Source of the DNA: an uncultured Saprospiraceae bacterium
GTDB lineage: Bacteria > Bacteroidota > Bacteroidia > Chitinophagales > Saprospiraceae
Length of the DNA stretch: 48,257 nt
Assembly (NCBI GenBank): GCA_937941095.1
Contig: CALDYJ010000127.1
Span: forward strand, 1 to 48,257
Reading direction: 5' to 3'
Positions 26,270 to 34,169 of this stretch are shown here, piece after piece. Each line of letters starts with the position of its first letter. Position 1 is the stretch's first letter. The notes below the pieces were generated by a model. That model did no database searches, had not been told where the DNA came from, and was given only the letters and a program-made list of their open reading frames with translations. Made by a program: the position numbers and the translations under genes.

Positions 26270-27532
26270 TTATCTCTTCACATCAAATTGATAGTAATCT
26301 TCATTGTCAGCAGTAGTTGCTACAACATCTGTTACCGTCATAATGTAATAAGATCCTCCATTGTTCACGACAAAAGTATCTCCTATAAGTACTAATGCAC
26401 TTTCTCCACCTTGATCTGTACCAGCATCCCAAGCTGTAAGTATATCTTCCTTAGAAGTAACGTTAGCAAATGAACCTAATTCTGTTGTTGACAAATCAAC
26501 AAACTTTAATACTGATCCATTAGCTGGAGCAATTTTTTGAATCCAGTTACTAGCAACAGGTTGTGCTAAATCAATTCCTTGATCAACAACTTCCGCCATT
26601 GCAGAGCTTGAAGATACTGCAGCACCATTGTCTAAATCAAGACCTCCATTGTTTGGTCCATCTGCGTTAGAAACCAAGATAGCTGTGTATTCTGCATCTA
26701 AAGGTGTTGCAGTTGTCGTTTCATTGATTGTGAAATCAATTGAAGTCGAAAGGTCAGAAACATCTGTCACCTCAATAGAGTAGCTGTTTGAACCACTTGT
26801 TGTTCTGATCAAAATTTGAAGTGGGAAAACACCCATTTCGTCATCAGCATCTACAGGTTGTGGATTTGAATCAAAGTTTCTCATTACATCTTTGTAATAA
26901 AGTCTTGACAGGTCAGTCATTGTAAAACCGTTTTCTAACACTTTGATTTCTTTTAGATTACTGTCACCAGGTTGGATATCCATACCTATGCTTACAAGGC
27001 TTCCTGCTTCTGCTTCAAAAGTACCAGAACCAATAAGCTCTACAGAAGGAGCAACAGTTCCTCCTCCACCACTTCCAGTTTCGATTGTGATGGTTACACT
27101 AGCAGATGAAGTATTGTTGTTGTCATCTGTTACATCATATTCGTAAGTATAAACTCCTTCATCACTTGGAGCTACCGTTGTAATGTTCCAAGTAATGCCG
27201 TTTTTATCATCACCAGTAATTAACTGAGGATTGTTTACAACTGATATTGCGTCTATAGTAATGTTAGCAGCATCTGCTTGAAATCCATCTCTAAATATTT
27301 CTAAATCTCTTAAAAGAGCAGCATCTGGAGTTGCGTCTAATCTTACTGTAAATGATGCACCAGGCTCGACTGTTGCTGAAAAATCAACTAAATCAGTTCC
27401 AGTTAATAATTCTACGAAAGGAGCTCCTTCTGTTCCTCCTCCTCCACCAGGTACATCGTCTTCGGTACAGGATTGTGTCAAAAACATTGACATGGCTAGA
27501 ATCCCAAAAATGAATAAATTAAATCTTTTCAT
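26270..27532 (-). CDS. lipoprotein with two Ig-like/PKD-like domains
   Basis: An exported protein of 420 residues, function unrecognised. A lipoprotein signal ends at C22 (FLTQSC). Two similar beta-sandwich repeats follow a glycine-rich linker: about residues 37-150 (APFVELLTGTDLVDFSATVEPG) and about 160-270 (APSVELIGSGTFEAEAGS). Each has a central strand of the form LKEIKVLENGF or LRDLEIFRDGF, and they are linked by another Gly-rich stretch. The C-terminal part (270-420) is a further, different beta domain. It is probably surface- or outer-membrane-exposed. It is coded against the surrounding mutase/meaB strand, and its upstream leader overlaps the candidate small RNA promoter. Confidence 0.7.
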   Translation of the reverse strand: MKRFNLFIFGILAMSMFLTQSCTEDDVPGGGGGTEGAPFVELLTGTDLVDFSATVEPGASFTVRLDATPDAALLRDLEIFRDGFQADAANITIDAISVVNNPQLITGDDKNGITWNITTVAPSDEGVYTYEYDVTDDNNNTSSASVTITIETGSGGGGTVAPSVELIGSGTFEAEAGSLVSIGMDIQPGDSNLKEIKVLENGFTMTDLSRLYYKDVMRNFDSNPQPVDADDEMGVFPLQILIRTTSGSNSYSIEVTDVSDLSTSIDFTINETTTATPLDAEYTAILVSNADGPNNGGLDLDNGAAVSSSSAMAEVVDQGIDLAQPVASNWIQKIAPANGSVLKFVDLSTTELGSFANVTSKEDILTAWDAGTDQGGESALVLIGDTFVVNNGGSYYIMTVTDVVATTADNEDYYQFDVKR

Positions 27533-27670
27533 GATAATTGTTTTGCGCTATTAGCGATTATTGATTGATAAATGTTTAATTTCTTAGTCTTTTTAACGAT
27601 GTTAAGACGATATAGCTGCGTATAAATGTCCTTAAATATTCGTTAAAGGTATTGGAGTGAGTGTAAATAG

Positions 27671-27691
27671 TAGATTTGTAGCACAAATGTA
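27671..27691. promoter_or_regulatory. face-to-face -7 boxes within a palindrome
   Basis: TAGATTTG (27671-27678, plus strand) and TACATTTG (minus strand, 27684-27691) both fit TAnnTTTG. They sit inside the inverted repeat ATTTGT-agc-ACAAAT (27674-27688). The minus box would give the Ig-like lipoprotein gene a leader of about 145 nt. The plus box points toward the stem-loop at 27716-27784. A TTG at 27652-27654 is a possible -33 for the plus box (16-bp spacing). Confidence 0.4.
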
Positions 27692-27793
27692 TAAAATCAT
27701 TTTAATAATAAAAAATGGCGGCCGATCAGTTAAGAGAGTTTATAATTACACTATTGTTGAATAATTATCTAGATCGAGCCGCCAAACTTTTTT
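27684..27793 (+). ncRNA. candidate small RNA in the 526-bp gap before meaB
   Basis: The gap 27533-28058 has no ORF that I can support. Downstream of the plus -7 box lies a foldback: TGGCGGCCGATC (27716-27727) pairs with GATCGAGCCGCCA (27772-27784) with one bulged base. An inner stem ATAATTA/TAATTAT adds to it, and the sequence ends in six T (27788-27793). Box, GC-rich hairpin and T-run together look like a self-contained transcript of about 110 nt. The start is an estimate. An alternative is a small inverted-repeat element. The remainder, 27794-28058, is AT-rich with nothing else evident. Confidence 0.35.
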
Positions 27794-28058
27794 ATGCACT
27801 TTAAAGACGAAATATTAGACATTACTTTTCAATCAATTCCATTAAAGCATTAAGGAAAAATCCAAAAGTTGAGGTAATAGTTTGGTCTTCCAGTCAACAA
27901 TAAAAATTTAATTTCGTATAATCTAAAAGTACTTTCGAATAGAGAAAATATGTACTAAGGGAAAGTTAAATCTTATTTTATTAAGAATATTTAACGCTGT
28001 ACCATACCTTACAAGAGCCATTTGTTAAAAAACTTAAACTTTTAATTCCGCTAAAACA

Positions 28059-29102
28059 TTGAAAAATAAAAAATTTATAAATTCTAAAGCCGCTGAAAAG
28101 TTTTTAGACAAAAGCAAAACTGCTCTTGATGCTTCAGGTTATATAAAGGGAATTAAAAAAAAGAACAAAGTTTTATTGAGCCAGGCCATCACCTTGTGTG
28201 AGTCCACTAAAAAAGAAGATCATCTTCTAGCAGAACAAATCTTAGAAGCCTCAAATGCTTATCAGCATAAAACTTTAAGAATAGGTATCACTGGTTCGCC
28301 TGGGGTAGGCAAAAGTACTTTTATCGAATATTTAGGAAACTACCTCATTGAAAAAGGAAAAAAGATAGCTGTCTTGGCTGTTGATCCTAGTAGCAAAATT
28401 ACAAAAGGATCCATCTTGGGAGATAAAACCAGGATGACAAACTTAAGTAAAAACGAAAATGCTTTTATTAGACCTACTGCTTCCGGTTCCCAATTGGGTG
28501 GAGTAGCAAGATCTACTCAAGAAACCATTAGCCTCTGCGAAATGGCCGGCTATGAAATCATCATTGTAGAAACGGTTGGTGTCGGTCAATCTGAATACCT
28601 TGTTCATTCTATGACTGATGTATTTTTACTTTTAATTCAACCTGGCGCTGGAGACGAACTACAAGGGATTAAAAAAGGGATCGTAGAGATGGCTGATGTG
28701 ATTGTAGTTAACAAAGCTGACGGAGATAAAATACATGATGCCAGACAGGCTAAGGCTTCTTATGCTAAAGCCATTCACTTGTTGAGTAAAAGGCCTGATG
28801 ATTGGACAGTGCAAGTACAAAGTTGTTCGTCTTTAGAGCAAACAGGTGTTGAAGATATTTGGGATAGTGTAAGTACTTATAAGAATCACTTAATCAAAAG
28901 GAAAGAATTTATTAAAAAAAGAAAAAGCCAAAACCTCAACTTCTTCCAAAGAAGTTTAAAAGAAGGAATATGGGATTTAATCTTTGCAAAAAGCCAAATA
29001 AACAAGGCAGTAACTGAGTTAAAAACACAAATCTTAAATGGAAAAATCAATCCTTTCACTGCTTCTAGCCTTCTTTTAAAAAAAATTCAAAAGCTCCTTT
29101 AA
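28059..29102 (+). CDS. meaB: MeaB/ArgK-family GTPase, methylmalonyl-CoA mutase chaperone
   Basis: A G3E-type GTPase of 347 residues that guards and reactivates adenosylcobalamin-dependent methylmalonyl-CoA mutase. The P-loop GSPGVGKS is at 79-86, the switch segment LAVDPSSKITKGSILGDKTRM follows at about 105-125, and the guanine-specificity motif NKAD is present in IVVNKADGDKIHDA. IRPTASGSQLGG is a family signature. The start is TTG at 28059, and the next in-frame Met is far inside the GTPase domain, so TTG is the likely start. It supports a mutase role for the small-subunit-like gene upstream, although the catalytic large subunit is not seen here. Confidence 0.92.
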   Translation: MKNKKFINSKAAEKFLDKSKTALDASGYIKGIKKKNKVLLSQAITLCESTKKEDHLLAEQILEASNAYQHKTLRIGITGSPGVGKSTFIEYLGNYLIEKGKKIAVLAVDPSSKITKGSILGDKTRMTNLSKNENAFIRPTASGSQLGGVARSTQETISLCEMAGYEIIIVETVGVGQSEYLVHSMTDVFLLLIQPGAGDELQGIKKGIVEMADVIVVNKADGDKIHDARQAKASYAKAIHLLSKRPDDWTVQVQSCSSLEQTGVEDIWDSVSTYKNHLIKRKEFIKKRKSQNLNFFQRSLKEGIWDLIFAKSQINKAVTELKTQILNGKINPFTASSLLLKKIQKLL

Positions 29103-29155
29103 CACTTAAATTTTAATTTTTTTAGATTAACTCTTAGTTTATCTCTAATGATTAC

Positions 29156-29163
29156 TAAATTTG
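29156..29163 (+). promoter_or_regulatory. candidate -7 box upstream of the split membrane-protein pair
   Basis: TAAATTTG fits TAnnTTTG, about 110 bp before the ATG at 29273. No -33 element is clear. Confidence 0.3.
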
Positions 29164-29272
29164 AGCACCTAACACTGCAAAAACTTATAATCAAGGATTA
29201 ATTTCCTTCACCTCGAACTTGTATCCAAAACTAGAAAGCATCTACCACTTTTGGTATCAATTTTAATTAAGA

Positions 29273-30937
29273 ATGGAAAACTCAATAAGCAGCAAGGTCT
29301 ATAAAACAGTCCTTTTTATATTTTCGATTTGCTGGATTTCCTTTATAAGTTTAGATTATTTTCAAAAGCATCCAGGCTATTTGATGAATGCAAAAGTCTT
29401 TAATTTTTGGGGACTCTACGCAGCTGTCATTCTCATATGCATTGCACTATCAATTCTCGTCATAAAATATAAAAGCAAGTTCATAAAATTTTCCAGAGGG
29501 ATATCACTTTATCTTTTCAGTCTTTTTCTTGTATGCATAACCTTTATATCAGCAACCAATGCTGCAGATGAAGTTGCTAATACAGGGACCTTAAATATTG
29601 AAAATTTGGCTTCTTTTATATTTTTATTCCTCAAGGTTTCTGCTTTTTTATTGATTATTTTATGTTGCTGCTATGCGACGGGTAATCTTTTTACAAAATC
29701 ATTGAAAGTAGAATTTTCTAAAAATTCCAAAAGGATAATTGAACTAGGTATAGGAATCATGCTTTTGGTAATGATTTGTTTTGTTTTAGGAATTTTTAAA
29801 GTGCTGTATGCTTTTGTATTATGGCCAATTGTCCTTTTCCTGATCGGATTTAATTGGCGCAATAGTTTAGATTTTATAAAAACATTGTTTTGGGATCCAT
29901 TAAAGATCAGTAAAAAAATGAACCCTTTCGGGGTATTTTGTTTACTCTTTCTAACTTATTTAGTTGGAATAAACCTAATGCAAAACCTTACTCCCTGGCC
30001 AAAAGGATGGGATTCACTTTCCTTGTACGTTAATCTCCCAAATTTAATCCAAGAATATCATGGGCTAGTAAAAGGATTTCAACCGTACAATTGGTCTTTA
30101 TTTATGTCCCTTGGTGCTTTGCTATTTAACAGCATAGAAACCACTTTATCACTTTCTTTTGCTGGTGGCATTTTGTGTTTATTTGCTTTATATCCATTAG
30201 CAAAAAATGTGTTTAAGTTAGATATCAATTATAGTTTATTAATCTGTCTTTTATTTTACCTCATTCCTACAGTGAGTTTTCAATCTTTTTTAGAGCAAAA
30301 AGTTGACCTTGGTTTATTATTTATCATTCTAATCATCATTAATATACTGATGAAATGGTCTTTGGGGGCTTCACAAAAAAAGGCAGAGATTAATCAGAAA
30401 AATGAACAAATTGAAGAGGCTAAAACATTATTTTTTGATAAATATTTAGTGATTGCTGGTTTATTAACAGGTTTTGCATTTGGTATTAAATTGACAACCT
30501 TGTTTACTTACTTTGGTGTAATCGCCATGATATGGTTTTTAAACATGGGTAGCTTAGCTTTCATTTGTGTAAGTCTGATGAGTCTATTTGGAATTTTATT
30601 GGTCAAATTAGATGATATGAGTGGCATGAGGGCGCATCATTTAAGTAGCAATCTAGTGCAATGGTTTTTACTGGCTGGAGGAATAGGATTCTTAGTTTAT
30701 CTGTTTATGAAACACAGAAAGCAATTGATAAAGAGTTTAATGCAAACAGTTGTTTATTCTTTATTTTTTGGGCTTATGGTGATTCCATGGTTAGGAAAAA
30801 ATTTTGTCGACGCCGGCAATAAGATCTCCTTTAATTATCTACTAAATGGAAAATCAAATGCCCCAACTTTTGATCTAAACAGATTTGAACAAAAATGGCA
30901 AGAAAACAATAATACAAATGGGCAGAATAATCACTAA
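29273..30937 (+). CDS. polytopic membrane protein, GT-C-like N-terminal half
   Basis: A 554-residue protein with roughly twelve transmembrane segments. The loop NLTPWPKGWDSLSLYVNLP (about residues 237-255) with nearby acidic and aromatic residues recalls periplasmic loops of GT-C glycosyltransferases, but no definite family can be given. It ends in a hydrophilic segment (NGKSNAPTFDLNRFEQKW...) after its last helix, a position expected to be periplasmic. The next gene begins inside its last 20 bases in another frame. It appears to be the front half of a protein whose back half is that gene. Function unknown, probably lipid-linked glycan or surface polymer handling. Confidence 0.7.
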   Translation: MENSISSKVYKTVLFIFSICWISFISLDYFQKHPGYLMNAKVFNFWGLYAAVILICIALSILVIKYKSKFIKFSRGISLYLFSLFLVCITFISATNAADEVANTGTLNIENLASFIFLFLKVSAFLLIILCCCYATGNLFTKSLKVEFSKNSKRIIELGIGIMLLVMICFVLGIFKVLYAFVLWPIVLFLIGFNWRNSLDFIKTLFWDPLKISKKMNPFGVFCLLFLTYLVGINLMQNLTPWPKGWDSLSLYVNLPNLIQEYHGLVKGFQPYNWSLFMSLGALLFNSIETTLSLSFAGGILCLFALYPLAKNVFKLDINYSLLICLLFYLIPTVSFQSFLEQKVDLGLLFIILIIINILMKWSLGASQKKAEINQKNEQIEEAKTLFFDKYLVIAGLLTGFAFGIKLTTLFTYFGVIAMIWFLNMGSLAFICVSLMSLFGILLVKLDDMSGMRAHHLSSNLVQWFLLAGGIGFLVYLFMKHRKQLIKSLMQTVVYSLFFGLMVIPWLGKNFVDAGNKISFNYLLNGKSNAPTFDLNRFEQKWQENNNTNGQNNH

Positions 30938-32309
30938 AAATTATTCCTTCATTAAGAGCCTGTTTTTTTTAGCAGGATTCCTTTCCATCTTAAGTACTTG
31001 CACCATTGCAAATGCACAGGAAAAAAAAGAAGAAGTCGTACAGAATTCTGTTCGGGAAGAGATTCAGCGATACATGGGATACGAACCTTTACTTCAAAGG
31101 TATCTCAGTTTGCCTTATGACACCAGTATGAACTCCAATGTACAAGGAGCCTTTGTGGACATTAGTTATTTAAGTTTAGCCATACTTCCTATAATATTCT
31201 TATTAGGTTTTAAATCAAAACCAAGTCTAGGGATTCCTTTCATGCTCTTACTTTTATTTTTTATAGGAATTTCTATCTCTAATGGTTCACTCTTTACAAA
31301 TTATGGTGTAGTCAACATTGATCAGATCAATGAAAGAACAGAGGTAAATATGCCTGAAGGTTTTGTTGCCAATGTATATCAAAGAATCCAAAGCATTTGT
31401 GCACCTATGAACAAGGCCATCAATTCAATAAGTGGAGAAAATGACCATATTACTTACCCTTTATTGATGTTGATTTTTGTTTTGAGTTATTTTTTAATTG
31501 CTCGTCGTATTCAACATTTGCCGGAAAGGCAAAAAATGCTCATCAACTTTACTTTCTTCTTTTCATTCATGTGGGTATTGCTGACTGCGGGAATTGTATG
31601 GTATGGCTACCCTATCATTGCTCTTGGTTTTTTATTGATTATCGCAGGACTTTCTAAAATACACAATCAAACAGACTGGTTGTCTAAAGGGATTGCTTAC
31701 CTATCATTTGGCGTCATAGGATTATATTTATTGTCTTCCTTTCTATATCGATATTCAAATTATCAAACTTATGTTGGAGATGTTGCTCCTAAAGTTTTGT
31801 ATGACATAGGTGAAATGAATTATCAAGCAGGCAAATCCAATAGAAAACAAGTATTTGATGGATTTTTTCAAGGCGGAGGTTGGGACGCCATCCAAAGAAT
31901 CAATCAAGAAGACCAATCTTTGGTTTATAGAATAGGAACAGTTTTTCCATATTTCATCAAAAAGAATGATCGACGTGTACTTTTAGATAATCAATTAGGT
32001 ATATTTTTTCAGCTTAATAGAAAATATCAAAATAAAGGCTTGCTGGCCAAAATCCTAAAAGCTAATGGTTATAAGTACATATTGGTAGATTTAAATACGC
32101 ATACCATAGATAAGACTCCTGAACAAACTTTGAAGAAAAAGTTTATTGATTTTTTGGAATTCTGTAACGCCAATCCAAGCTTGAGATTAATGGCCACAAA
32201 TAGAATGGTAAACTTATCCACTAATCAGACACCAAATTTTCAATTTAGGGTATTTGGAAATATTGTTGAAGGAAGGCATGGTTCGTATGCCATTTATGAA
32301 ATTTTATAA
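30918..32309 (+). CDS. polytopic membrane protein, C-terminal half of the pair
   Basis: A 463-residue protein from the ATG at 30918. The TTG at 30885 would add 11 hydrophilic residues and is less likely. The first 34 residues look like a signal anchor or signal peptide (SFIKSLFFLAGFLSILSTCTIANAQ). A periplasmic-type loop with EEIQRYMGYEPLLQRYLSLPYDTS follows, then about eight transmembrane segments to residue 260. The remainder is a soluble C-terminal domain (LYDIGEMNYQAG...IYEIL) of unknown fold that contains GYKYILVDLN. It overlaps the upstream gene by 20 bp in the +1 frame. Its loop continues the topology of the first protein's end, suggesting a fission product (inference). Confidence 0.7.
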   Translation: MGRIITKNYSFIKSLFFLAGFLSILSTCTIANAQEKKEEVVQNSVREEIQRYMGYEPLLQRYLSLPYDTSMNSNVQGAFVDISYLSLAILPIIFLLGFKSKPSLGIPFMLLLLFFIGISISNGSLFTNYGVVNIDQINERTEVNMPEGFVANVYQRIQSICAPMNKAINSISGENDHITYPLLMLIFVLSYFLIARRIQHLPERQKMLINFTFFFSFMWVLLTAGIVWYGYPIIALGFLLIIAGLSKIHNQTDWLSKGIAYLSFGVIGLYLLSSFLYRYSNYQTYVGDVAPKVLYDIGEMNYQAGKSNRKQVFDGFFQGGGWDAIQRINQEDQSLVYRIGTVFPYFIKKNDRRVLLDNQLGIFFQLNRKYQNKGLLAKILKANGYKYILVDLNTHTIDKTPEQTLKKKFIDFLEFCNANPSLRLMATNRMVNLSTNQTPNFQFRVFGNIVEGRHGSYAIYEIL

Positions 32310-32312
32310 AAA

Positions 32313-32345
32313 AACTCTCTTAAAGGCTTGAGCCTAAAGAGAGTT
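32313..32345 (+). terminator. strong stem-loop after the membrane-protein pair
   Basis: AACTCTCTT pairs with AAGAGAGTT, with an inner GGC/GCC and TTGA loop, starting 4 bp after the stop codon. No T-run follows on this strand (CTACAAAA), so it may be a non-canonical terminator or a 3'-end stabiliser. The opposite strand would have the T-tract. Confidence 0.5.
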
Positions 32346-32382
32346 CTACAAAAGGGTGCTAATTTTCTATGCTTTATACTTA

Positions 32383-32417
32383 GGACTTTTTATAGGGATC
32401 AGTTCCTCAAAAAGTCC
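32383..32417. other. stable hairpin in the purH upstream region
   Basis: GGACTTTTT (32383-32391) pairs perfectly with AAAAAGTCC (32409-32417). An inner AGGGA/TTCCT helix (one G-U) closes a TCAG tetraloop, leaving a two-by-one internal loop. It is the second of three foldbacks in the 301-bp gap 32310-32610, which otherwise holds no gene. Confidence 0.5.
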
Positions 32418-32444
32418 AGCTTTACATCTTCCTTCTCAATATAG

Positions 32445-32554
32445 GGGCTATTAAAAGCTTAGTAAAACCAATGGATTCTATAAGTCAGGTTTCTAATGGT
32501 TGTATTCATTCAAATAAACCTAGAATCAAGGTTTTGAATAAAATTTAATAGCCC
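32445..32554. repeat. 110-bp nested inverted-repeat element upstream of purH
   Basis: The outer arms GGGCTATTAAA (32445-32455) and TTTAATAGCCC (32544-32554) are a perfect 11-bp inverted repeat. Nested inside are AAAACC/GGTTTT (32464-32469, 32530-32535), GATTCTA/TAGAATC (32474-32480, 32521-32527) and AGGTTT/AAACCT (32487-32492, 32516-32521, sharing one base). All four pairs are in order, giving one long imperfect hairpin. It could be a MITE-like repeat or a structured RNA. No target-site duplication is obvious. Confidence 0.5.
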
Positions 32555-32574
32555 AAGAAATCAACTAAAAAGAT

Positions 32575-32582
32575 TACTTTTG
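32575..32582 (+). promoter_or_regulatory. candidate -7 box of the purH promoter
   Basis: TACTTTTG, the same octamer as before purA and rel, lies 28 bp before the GTG start, the same distance as at purA. No TTTG is seen at the usual -33 position. If used, the foldbacks at 32383-32554 would lie outside the purH mRNA. Confidence 0.4.
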
Positions 32583-32610
32583 CGCCATTAAATTATAGAA
32601 ATTCATCACA

Positions 32611-34131
32611 GTGAAGAAAATCAAATCTGCCTTAATATCAGTTTTTCATAAAACAGGATTAGAAGAAATAGTCCAAACATTGGACAAACTAGGAGTAACA
32701 ATATATTCTACAGGTGGTACACAAAAGTTTATTGAATCTCAAGGTGTCAAAGTAGAAGCAGTAGAGACCTTAACATCTTACCCTTCTATTTTAGATGGAA
32801 GAGTGAAAACTTTACATCCAAAGATATTTGGTGGATTACTAGCACGAAGAGAAGAAGGACATTTGGCTCAATTAGAGGAATTTGATATCCCTGAAATTGA
32901 TTTAGTGATTGTAGATTTGTATCCATTTGAAGAAACTGTCGCACAAACCAAGGATGAAGATACCATCATAGAAAAAATTGACATAGGAGGAATTTCATTG
33001 ATTAGAGCAGCAGCTAAGAATTACAAAGATGTTGTTGTAGTTCCTTCTCAGAATGAGTATAAATTTCTATTGGAGCTGTTGGATGAAAAAAATGGTTATA
33101 CAGAATTGGGAGATAGAAAACTGCTTGCTGCAAAAGCTTTTGGTGTATCCTCACATTATGATGTAGCTATTTATAATTACTTTGCTGGGGATGTATTAGA
33201 TGAATCTTTTAAGAAGAGTGTTGCTCCTGGAAAAGCATTGCGATATGGTGAAAACCCTCATCAACAGGCTGTATTTTTTGGGAAAATTGAAGAAGTATTT
33301 GACATACTTGGCGGAAAAGAAATCTCTTATAATAATTTAGTTGACATTGATGCTGCTGTCAATATCATGGCAGAATTTGAAAGTGCAAAACCTAGTTTTG
33401 CCATCTTAAAACATACCAACACTTGTGGATTAGCTACAAGAGAAACGGTTTTTGATGCTTGGACAGCTGCATTAGCTTGTGATAATATCTCTGCTTTTGG
33501 AGGAATCTTGATCTGCAATAAAAGCATAGACTTGAAAACAGCTGAACAGATAAATGAGATTTTTTACGAAGTTTTGATTGCTCCAGATTTTTCGGAAGAA
33601 GCAATTGAATTATTGAGCAAAAAGTCCAGAAGAATTCTCTTGAAGATTAAATCTTGGGCGATGCCTGAGCAAGTTTATAAAAGTTTACTAAATGGCGTTG
33701 TGACCCAAGATAAAGACAGGAAAGTAGAAAGCTCGAAGGAGCTTGAAGTTTTGACAAACACAAGTCCGAGCCAAGCACAAATTGATGATTTGCTCTTTGC
33801 AAATATCTGTGCGAAACATCTTAAATCAAATACCATTGCCTTAGTAAAAAACAAACAACTTATAGGAATGGGTTGTGGGCAAACTTCTAGAGTAGATGCA
33901 TGTCGGCAAGCCATAGAAAAAGCTAAACAATTCGGTTTTGATCTAGCAGGTGCCGTCATGGCTTCAGATGCCTTCTTTCCATTTCCTGATTGTGTAGAAC
34001 TAGCGCATAAAGCCGGCATTAAAGCCGTTATTCAACCAGCAGGTTCAAAAAATGATCAATTAAGTATTGATTATTGCAATCAAAATGATTTAGCGATGGT
34101 TAAAACTGGAATTAGACACTTTAAACATTAG
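32611..34131 (+). CDS. purH: bifunctional AICAR transformylase/IMP cyclohydrolase
   Basis: Carries out the last two steps of de novo IMP synthesis. At 506 residues it has typical length. The N-terminal MGS-like IMP cyclohydrolase domain (KSALISVFHKTG, ...LDGRVKTLHPKIFGGLL near residue 65-80) is followed by the AICAR transformylase domain. This second domain includes RYGENPHQ (about 210), the catalytic KHTNTCGLA (about 270) and AFPFPD-like DAFFPFPD near residue 450. The start is GTG at 32611. The upstream gap contains three stem-loops and a -7 box, so it is separately transcribed. coaX follows after 38 bp. Confidence 0.96.
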   Translation: MKKIKSALISVFHKTGLEEIVQTLDKLGVTIYSTGGTQKFIESQGVKVEAVETLTSYPSILDGRVKTLHPKIFGGLLARREEGHLAQLEEFDIPEIDLVIVDLYPFEETVAQTKDEDTIIEKIDIGGISLIRAAAKNYKDVVVVPSQNEYKFLLELLDEKNGYTELGDRKLLAAKAFGVSSHYDVAIYNYFAGDVLDESFKKSVAPGKALRYGENPHQQAVFFGKIEEVFDILGGKEISYNNLVDIDAAVNIMAEFESAKPSFAILKHTNTCGLATRETVFDAWTAALACDNISAFGGILICNKSIDLKTAEQINEIFYEVLIAPDFSEEAIELLSKKSRRILLKIKSWAMPEQVYKSLLNGVVTQDKDRKVESSKELEVLTNTSPSQAQIDDLLFANICAKHLKSNTIALVKNKQLIGMGCGQTSRVDACRQAIEKAKQFGFDLAGAVMASDAFFPFPDCVELAHKAGIKAVIQPAGSKNDQLSIDYCNQNDLAMVKTGIRHFKH

Positions 34132-34169
34132 CCGTAGGCACCAAAAACATTAATCCAAACATCTTGTCA

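Noticed and set aside
30885..30917. Upstream TTG start for the second membrane gene
   Set aside because: It adds a hydrophilic segment before a signal-like helix. The ATG at 30918 gives a normal N-terminus.
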